A stretch of DNA of 64,000 nucleotides. Source: Methylotenera_A aquatica (GTDB taxonomy: Bacteria; Pseudomonadota; Gammaproteobacteria; Burkholderiales; Methylophilaceae). The stretch's first letter is position 1, and every line of letters begins with the position of its first letter. Location of the stretch: NCBI GenBank assembly GCA_965601485.1, contig OZ271846.1, forward strand, positions 1,364,001 through 1,428,000. The letters run 5' to 3'. Positions 60,001-64,000 of this stretch are shown here, in pieces. The translations under genes were made by a program, and so were the position numbers. Below the pieces are notes generated by a model, which was not told the DNA's origin, ran no database searches, and worked only from the letters and a program-made list of their open reading frames with translations.

Positions 60001-62272
60001 GCGATTCAATGAAATCTTGAGATAACGCAGCAACATGGGCTGACCAAGCGGTTTGATTCACTACAGCTTGGTTATTGGCGTGAAGCTCTGCAGCCCAACC
60101 AGCAAACGCGGCATTCATTTGCTCAATACCTGCAATTTGCTTGGATGATAACAAGGCTTTTTTATCCAACACGCCGTTCAAAAACTGCTCAACTTGCCCA
60201 GCAATATCACCCAAAGTGTTAAGCCCAACAGTGCGACCACTACCTTTAAGTGTGTGGTAACTGCGTCTTACTTCAATCAAGGCTTCGCTATCGGTAGCAT
60301 TAACTCGCAATGCTTGGCAATTTTGAGCGATATGCGCCAACACTTCTTCGGCTTCGGTTAGATAGATATCCAGCAGCACGGAATCAAATGCTTGATCAAT
60401 TACTTTTACGTCATCAGCGTGGGTAACTAATTGCAAAGTATTTTCTGCAACTTCTTCACTCGCCGACAGTATTGCTGAATGACTGATAACTGCAACTTTA
60501 GCGACTTCTTGTGTATCAAATTTAAGTTCAATACTGGCTTCTTGTAATGCTTCCTGTAATCGTTTAACGGCCAACGTTAAAGCTTGCTCGGATTCAGGCC
60601 TAATTTTTGGCATCTCATCCGTATACAAACCAATCATACTGATGCTTTCAGCCACTAATTCAAATTGGGATTGATTAGCAACATACGCTTCTGTTTGAAA
60701 TAACCCTACAAACTGGTTGCTGATGTTGACAATGGTATTGGGTGTAGGTAAACCTAACATTTTAAATGCCGCCGCAATTTGTTTTAAAGGCTTGATGGTT
60801 AAGTTCAGCGGCGCTTTTTCTGCTGGTCGGCGGAAGAAGCTATCTAAAGCTTGCTCTACCGTTTTAAGTGCTTCTTTAACTTGAGTAACAACGGCTTTAA
60901 CCGTGTCTTTATCTAGTTCGCCCGCTCTTTCATTTTCTAACTTGTAATTTCTCTCACCTGATGAAATAGCTTCTAAGCGACGCATTTCTGAAAGCATTTT
61001 TTGCACATTATCGGCATCAATCTGTTGATAATTGTTTAATGAAGTTTCAAGTAAATTAAGTGCAGCCGCCATTTCAATTAAAGCGGCATGATTCACTTTT
61101 GTTTCATCATCACGTAAGGCATTACCTGTTTGTTGCAATACAGAATACAAGTCGATAATTACAACCTGGCTTAGCTGACGCGCTAATGTTTGACTGGCTG
61201 TTAATGTATCCGAAAACTTGGTCACCAGCACATTATCAATATGCACCTGCGCAAAGCTAGCGTTTGAGTTCACTTTGCTAAAATCAATGGTATTCGATAC
61301 GCTATCCCATAGCTCTCGCAATATATCTAACTGATCTATCAGTTGCTTAACAACTCCCAGCTCATTCGCATCAATTGAGCTAGAGTCAAAATGCATGCTG
61401 GATTTTTTATCAACCAAAAGGTCTAGCTCAAAAACTTCTTTAACCCTATGCACGTTAACTTTATCGACATTACTAATCGCTACATAGTACAAAATATCTC
61501 GCAATAGATGGTTGTGCGGCTTGTTCACACCTTCGGATAAATTCCGCAATTCTTGATCCAGCTTGCGACACAATTTTTTTGCGCCTGAATTTTCGGCAAT
61601 TTCCTTTTGTTCTAGGGACTCTGTAAAAGCTCTGGCAGCCCACCACAAGGTTTTATCGCTATTTGTTTGTTGCGCTTGACTAACGTTACTAACGGCTTCA
61701 GTCATGCTATTAAGGGCGATATTCTGCTTTGTTTGTAACCAGAGCAATAACGATTTTTGATAAGCTAAGCGTTGCTGCGCCATAAAACTAGCGAACTCTG
61801 CATCGGCCAATTGCATAGAGGGTAAATCTTTAGGCGCACTATTACTGGTGTCAGGGAAAAACAACTCACTTTCATCCATGCTTTCGCCCATAGCCAATAA
61901 AATTGGCTGAATAATGGGATATAAACGCAAAGGTATATCGGGAGAACCGTCTAATAGATTTTGCAAATATGCTTGCAAAACTTGCACAGCTTTAGTAAAC
62001 GACTTAATTATTTCTGGCGTCGCCTCTAATGTTTTTTTCTCTAAGCGGCCTACCAGCTTTTCTAATTCGTCACAAAAACGCTTGCAGCCTGCCAGCCCAA
62101 CCATATCAAGCGCGCCAGATACTTGATACAAATCTGTTTGAGACAATCGCAACGGTGTAGAGTCGTGCAGATTACTTTGCACCGTTTTTAAATGACCTAA
62201 AACAGCATCAAGCGATTGATTGATTTGGTCTTTAACCCAAGTTAAAGAGCCTATATCAAAGTTTTCAGACAC
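57050..62272 (-). CDS. pilL: Hybrid chemotaxis kinase with several Hpt domains, PilL/ChpA type
   Basis: 1740 residues. An N-terminal Hpt-like domain lacking the His (about 10-80); helical regions; Hpt with His673 (SYHTLKGSG); a degenerate Hpt with His835 (ATHTLASN, lacking the Lys-Gly-Ser); Hpt with His1053 (ALHTLKGSAR); dimerisation, then the ATPase domain (N box HLLRNAVAHG, GRGVGLDVVR), a CheW-like domain (about 1460-1600) and a receiver with Asp1666 (IILTDIEMPRMDG). Such kinases control type IV pilus twitching and related cyclic-nucleotide output. Its partner chemoreceptor gene precedes it. Confidence 0.88.
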   Translation of the reverse strand: MSENFDIGSLTWVKDQINQSLDAVLGHLKTVQSNLHDSTPLRLSQTDLYQVSGALDMVGLAGCKRFCDELEKLVGRLEKKTLEATPEIIKSFTKAVQVLQAYLQNLLDGSPDIPLRLYPIIQPILLAMGESMDESELFFPDTSNSAPKDLPSMQLADAEFASFMAQQRLAYQKSLLLWLQTKQNIALNSMTEAVSNVSQAQQTNSDKTLWWAARAFTESLEQKEIAENSGAKKLCRKLDQELRNLSEGVNKPHNHLLRDILYYVAISNVDKVNVHRVKEVFELDLLVDKKSSMHFDSSSIDANELGVVKQLIDQLDILRELWDSVSNTIDFSKVNSNASFAQVHIDNVLVTKFSDTLTASQTLARQLSQVVIIDLYSVLQQTGNALRDDETKVNHAALIEMAAALNLLETSLNNYQQIDADNVQKMLSEMRRLEAISSGERNYKLENERAGELDKDTVKAVVTQVKEALKTVEQALDSFFRRPAEKAPLNLTIKPLKQIAAAFKMLGLPTPNTIVNISNQFVGLFQTEAYVANQSQFELVAESISMIGLYTDEMPKIRPESEQALTLAVKRLQEALQEASIELKFDTQEVAKVAVISHSAILSASEEVAENTLQLVTHADDVKVIDQAFDSVLLDIYLTEAEEVLAHIAQNCQALRVNATDSEALIEVRRSYHTLKGSGRTVGLNTLGDIAGQVEQFLNGVLDKKALLSSKQIAGIEQMNAAFAGWAAELHANNQAVVNQTAWSAHVAALSQDFIESPLQLASVVEDMKPESTAKKAKKAEPQVLIGGTRNMSRAFYDIFVKESMQNIITIEQDVAKLISDANLTPSSTAKMATHTLASNALATGFKPMGELGRALEAWLDEAQNWTPQHTSLYDSAAKSLSAMWVKVSELRNPRSARALIQVLNEATEQAKQHQALTASFDEKNNAVEEFTFTLPGEEDDQQTAPTVEIFEPTEANNALLKANSDNYAPISYGDYEVKLATQSKKYTNASNEIYEQAGEVVSSYTTTVDHELLTMFIEEAHEILPEIGIELRAWRAHPKQSEHPDALQRALHTLKGSARMAGQSGLGDAVHEMEDLVIRSLKRKVVDIDFDSMFVDFDKICSFFEEAMESTPVGTIAAITKQDAPLSGRATDRKAQFLRMRADTLDRLINDAGEISIIRSRMDREISGVKQSSNDLTESVMRLRNYLRELEIEAETQLQSRLSMLQETNENFDPLEFDRFTRLQELTRMIAESVNDVATIQHGLLANLSQSEAALQQQNRMNRDLQQTLLGVRMLPFQQIAERMQRIVRQTARELKKSVDLVIEGEATEIDRSVLDKLGAPLEHLLRNAVAHGLEMPIERKNKGKPEKGTIKLKVRQENDVINITVTDDGAGIDLQRVKEKAIKNKLIDENSDLTDQALMSIIFESGFSTAEKISQIAGRGVGLDVVRNEISGLGGRFDLNSEFGKGTVFSVHLPVTLSVAQVLAVRSGAVIYALPVAMIEQAQKIKRQDLMSAYAAGEITWADKKYPIHYLSKLLDQQEHQPEDHAYSSVLLLRSGSYNTALHIDEVIGNQEAVMKPIGAQLARVPGIVGATVSGDGSIMLIINPVQLANREILSVGSVVINAPKKVANLISKPRALVVDDSLTMRKVLGRLLEREGYEVLVAKDGMDAMQVLQDTTPDIILTDIEMPRMDGFGLARNIRDDARTAKTPLIMISSRTAEKHQNLAKEIGVDAFFGKPVHDDELINKVNELLAKQQTKH

Positions 62273-62379
62273 CTAGGTTTAACTCCAAATTAAATATAGC
62301 CATTAAAATTATTACGCTTTATAAATCAAGCTTTTAAGCTATAAACAAACTATTAGGTACTTTAAAGCTGATCCGTAAA

Positions 62380-64000
62380 CTACGCCAATTTAAAGCCCGC
62401 AACCGAGTCACGTAACTCTTCGGCTAGGGATGTTAATTGGCCCACCGATTCAGCGGTTTGTTTAGTACCTTCAGTGGTTTGTGATGTAATTTCCTGAATT
62501 TGTTGCATGTTTTTAGTCACGATTGAAGCAACTTCTGTTTGCGCTTCTGTCGCCTTAGAAATCGATTGAATCAAGCTCGCCAAGTTATTGGTAACCGATT
62601 CAATCTCAGTCAGTGCTTTACCAGCCGCATCAGATAATCGGGCCCCCTCAACCACACCCTCTGTGGATTTTTCCATTGCGGCAACCGCCGAGTTGGTATC
62701 GGTCTGAATTGTTTTTACAATCGTACCAATCTGTTTAGTAGCCTCTGATGAGCGTTCCGCTAATCGCTGCACCTCTTCCGCAACCACAGTAAAGCCACGG
62801 CCCGCCTCACCTGCAGATGCCGCCTGAATCGCCGCGTTCAAAGCCAAAATATTGGTTTGTTCAGTAATGTCAGAAATCAGTTCCACAATCTCACCAATCT
62901 CTTGCGAGCTTTCACCCAAGCGCTTGATTCGTTTTGATGTTTCCTGAATTTGCACACGAATACCGTTCATACCAGTAATAGTATTTTGCACGGCTTGCGA
63001 ACCTTGCATCGCCGCTTCTAATGAGCGTTGCGCAACCTGCGATGCCTGACTCGCGTTGCTGGATACTTGTAGGATTGAACGCGTCATATTTGAAACCGCG
63101 TCTGTAGTTTCTGTGATCTGTTTAGATTGTTTTTCGGCCGCTGACAACAAGCCAACAGATGTGGCTTGCGCTTGTCCTGTTGCAGTATTCACTTGCTCTG
63201 AAGCACGGTTAATTTCTGTTACCAGGTCACGTAAATTGTCAATCGTATAGTTAATCGAGTCAGCAATCGCGCCCGTAATACTCTCTTTCACTTCAGCACG
63301 AACCGTTAAGTCACCATCCGCCAAATCGCCCATCTCATCAAGCAAGTTAAGCACGGCCATTTGGTTTTGCTGTCCATCGTTTTCAAGTGTTGCCACCGCG
63401 TTCTCTATGGTTTTTACTTGGCGCACACCAAAGTAGGCAATCAAGAATACAATCAACAAACCCAATAATGCTAGCGCAATCAAAATAGTGTTTACTAATT
63501 TGTTACTAGATTCGGCAATTTTCAATGATTCTTTTTGCACTTCCGCGTTTAGCGTTAAAACTGTTTGCTTGTTAATCTCATATGCATTGGCTAAATCACC
63601 CAATGGTTTGGCAGCGGCAATCGCCCCCAGCTTAATGGCGGCATCAAAGTCTTTATTGTAAATACGGTAAAAGTTCTCATTGGATTTTAAAACGGCTTGA
63701 AACGCGCCACCCATGGTATCTAAATTTACATTGCCCCTCCAAAATTGAACACGCTTTTTATATTCCGCTTCTGCAGCCACAACTTCAGCCAGCTTTCTAT
63801 CGCGCTTTTGGTAATCCGAGTTTGAAGTGGCAACATAAGCCTCGTTTACAGCCGCAAACGCATCTACCGCATACAGTGCCGGCGGCAAAATATCCGCACG
63901 TAAGTTATCGTTGGTTTTAATCTTGTCATACACGGGGCCGCCAACGCGCACCTGGCTAATCACAAAAAAAGCCAACACAATAAAGATAATCAAACCAATA
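62380..64000 (-). CDS. Methyl-accepting chemotaxis protein (PilJ-like position), 5' end outside window
   Basis: The frame stays open to the window edge, so the start lies beyond 64000; about 540 residues are seen. First membrane helix (IIFIVLAFFVISQV), a helical periplasmic sensor of about 150 residues, second helix (TILIALALLGLLIVFLIAYF), a HAMP-like linker and the cytoplasmic signalling domain with the hairpin tip EQTNILALNAAIQAASAGEAGRGFTVVAEEVQRLAERS, in which the CheA/CheW contact is conserved. It precedes the hybrid CheA by 107 bases in the same direction and probably feeds it. No adjacent methyltransferase is seen. Confidence 0.9.
   Translation of the reverse strand, partial: IGLIIFIVLAFFVISQVRVGGPVYDKIKTNDNLRADILPPALYAVDAFAAVNEAYVATSNSDYQKRDRKLAEVVAAEAEYKKRVQFWRGNVNLDTMGGAFQAVLKSNENFYRIYNKDFDAAIKLGAIAAAKPLGDLANAYEINKQTVLTLNAEVQKESLKIAESSNKLVNTILIALALLGLLIVFLIAYFGVRQVKTIENAVATLENDGQQNQMAVLNLLDEMGDLADGDLTVRAEVKESITGAIADSINYTIDNLRDLVTEINRASEQVNTATGQAQATSVGLLSAAEKQSKQITETTDAVSNMTRSILQVSSNASQASQVAQRSLEAAMQGSQAVQNTITGMNGIRVQIQETSKRIKRLGESSQEIGEIVELISDITEQTNILALNAAIQAASAGEAGRGFTVVAEEVQRLAERSSEATKQIGTIVKTIQTDTNSAVAAMEKSTEGVVEGARLSDAAGKALTEIESVTNNLASLIQSISKATEAQTEVASIVTKNMQQIQEITSQTTEGTKQTAESVGQLTSLAEELRDSVAGFKLA

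Overview
The window looks like a chromosomal segment of a methylotrophic betaproteobacterium of the Methylophilaceae (Methylotenera-like). This is inference from the AT-rich coding sequence, a pqqA peptide gene, a cluster of PEP-CTERM-type exported proteins, a betaproteobacterial tmRNA tag (ANDETYSLAA), and core genes such as guaB-guaA, accA-tilS and dnaE. No rRNA, tRNA or CRISPR array was seen.

Layout. 1-8540 is an accessory surface-protein region. It has six exported proteins with C-terminal sorting tails (four PEP-type, two VPVPAALPLM-type), two TetR regulators, an orphan pqqA, an IS256 remnant and an acquired acyltransferase-3 membrane gene. 8892-14607 is core: ssrA, smpB, ratA, rnfH, a DUF4124 protein, guaB and guaA. 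14608 to about 30357 is a putative integrative island inserted at the 3' end of guaA. It carries an integrase next to guaA, an intact IS256-family element with 8-bp target duplication, small unknown genes, a czc-type heavy-metal efflux operon, two more tyrosine recombinases and two unknown proteins. A 12-bp guaA-end-like repeat and clustered TTACACA motifs lie at its far end. 30445-64000 is core again: GreA/GreB factor, nitroreductase, ybiT, typA, two DEAD-box helicases, a GGDEF/EAL response regulator, truncated haemoglobin, purT, an NtrC-type regulator behind a TonB receptor, ybbP-ybbA divergent from tesA, tilS, accA, dnaE, a hybrid multi-Hpt CheA (PilL/ChpA type) and the 3' part of a chemoreceptor.

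How genes work together. ssrA and smpB are the two parts of trans-translation. guaB and guaA make GMP from IMP. czcCBA builds a tripartite metal exporter, probably the cargo that pays for the island. The chemoreceptor and hybrid CheA form the signalling core of a twitching/chemosensory pathway. The TonB receptor is followed at 19 bp by a sigma-54 activator with an unusual GAFTNA loop, and is preceded by a pair of identical palindromes.

The most interesting signals are: the tyrosine recombinase gene bracketed by two 30-bp palindromes with an 11-8-11 recombination-site architecture (26121-27292); the guaA island with putative arm-type sites; the orphan pqqA; twin EF-hand-like loops in the TonB receptor; and a pentapeptide-repeat exported protein.
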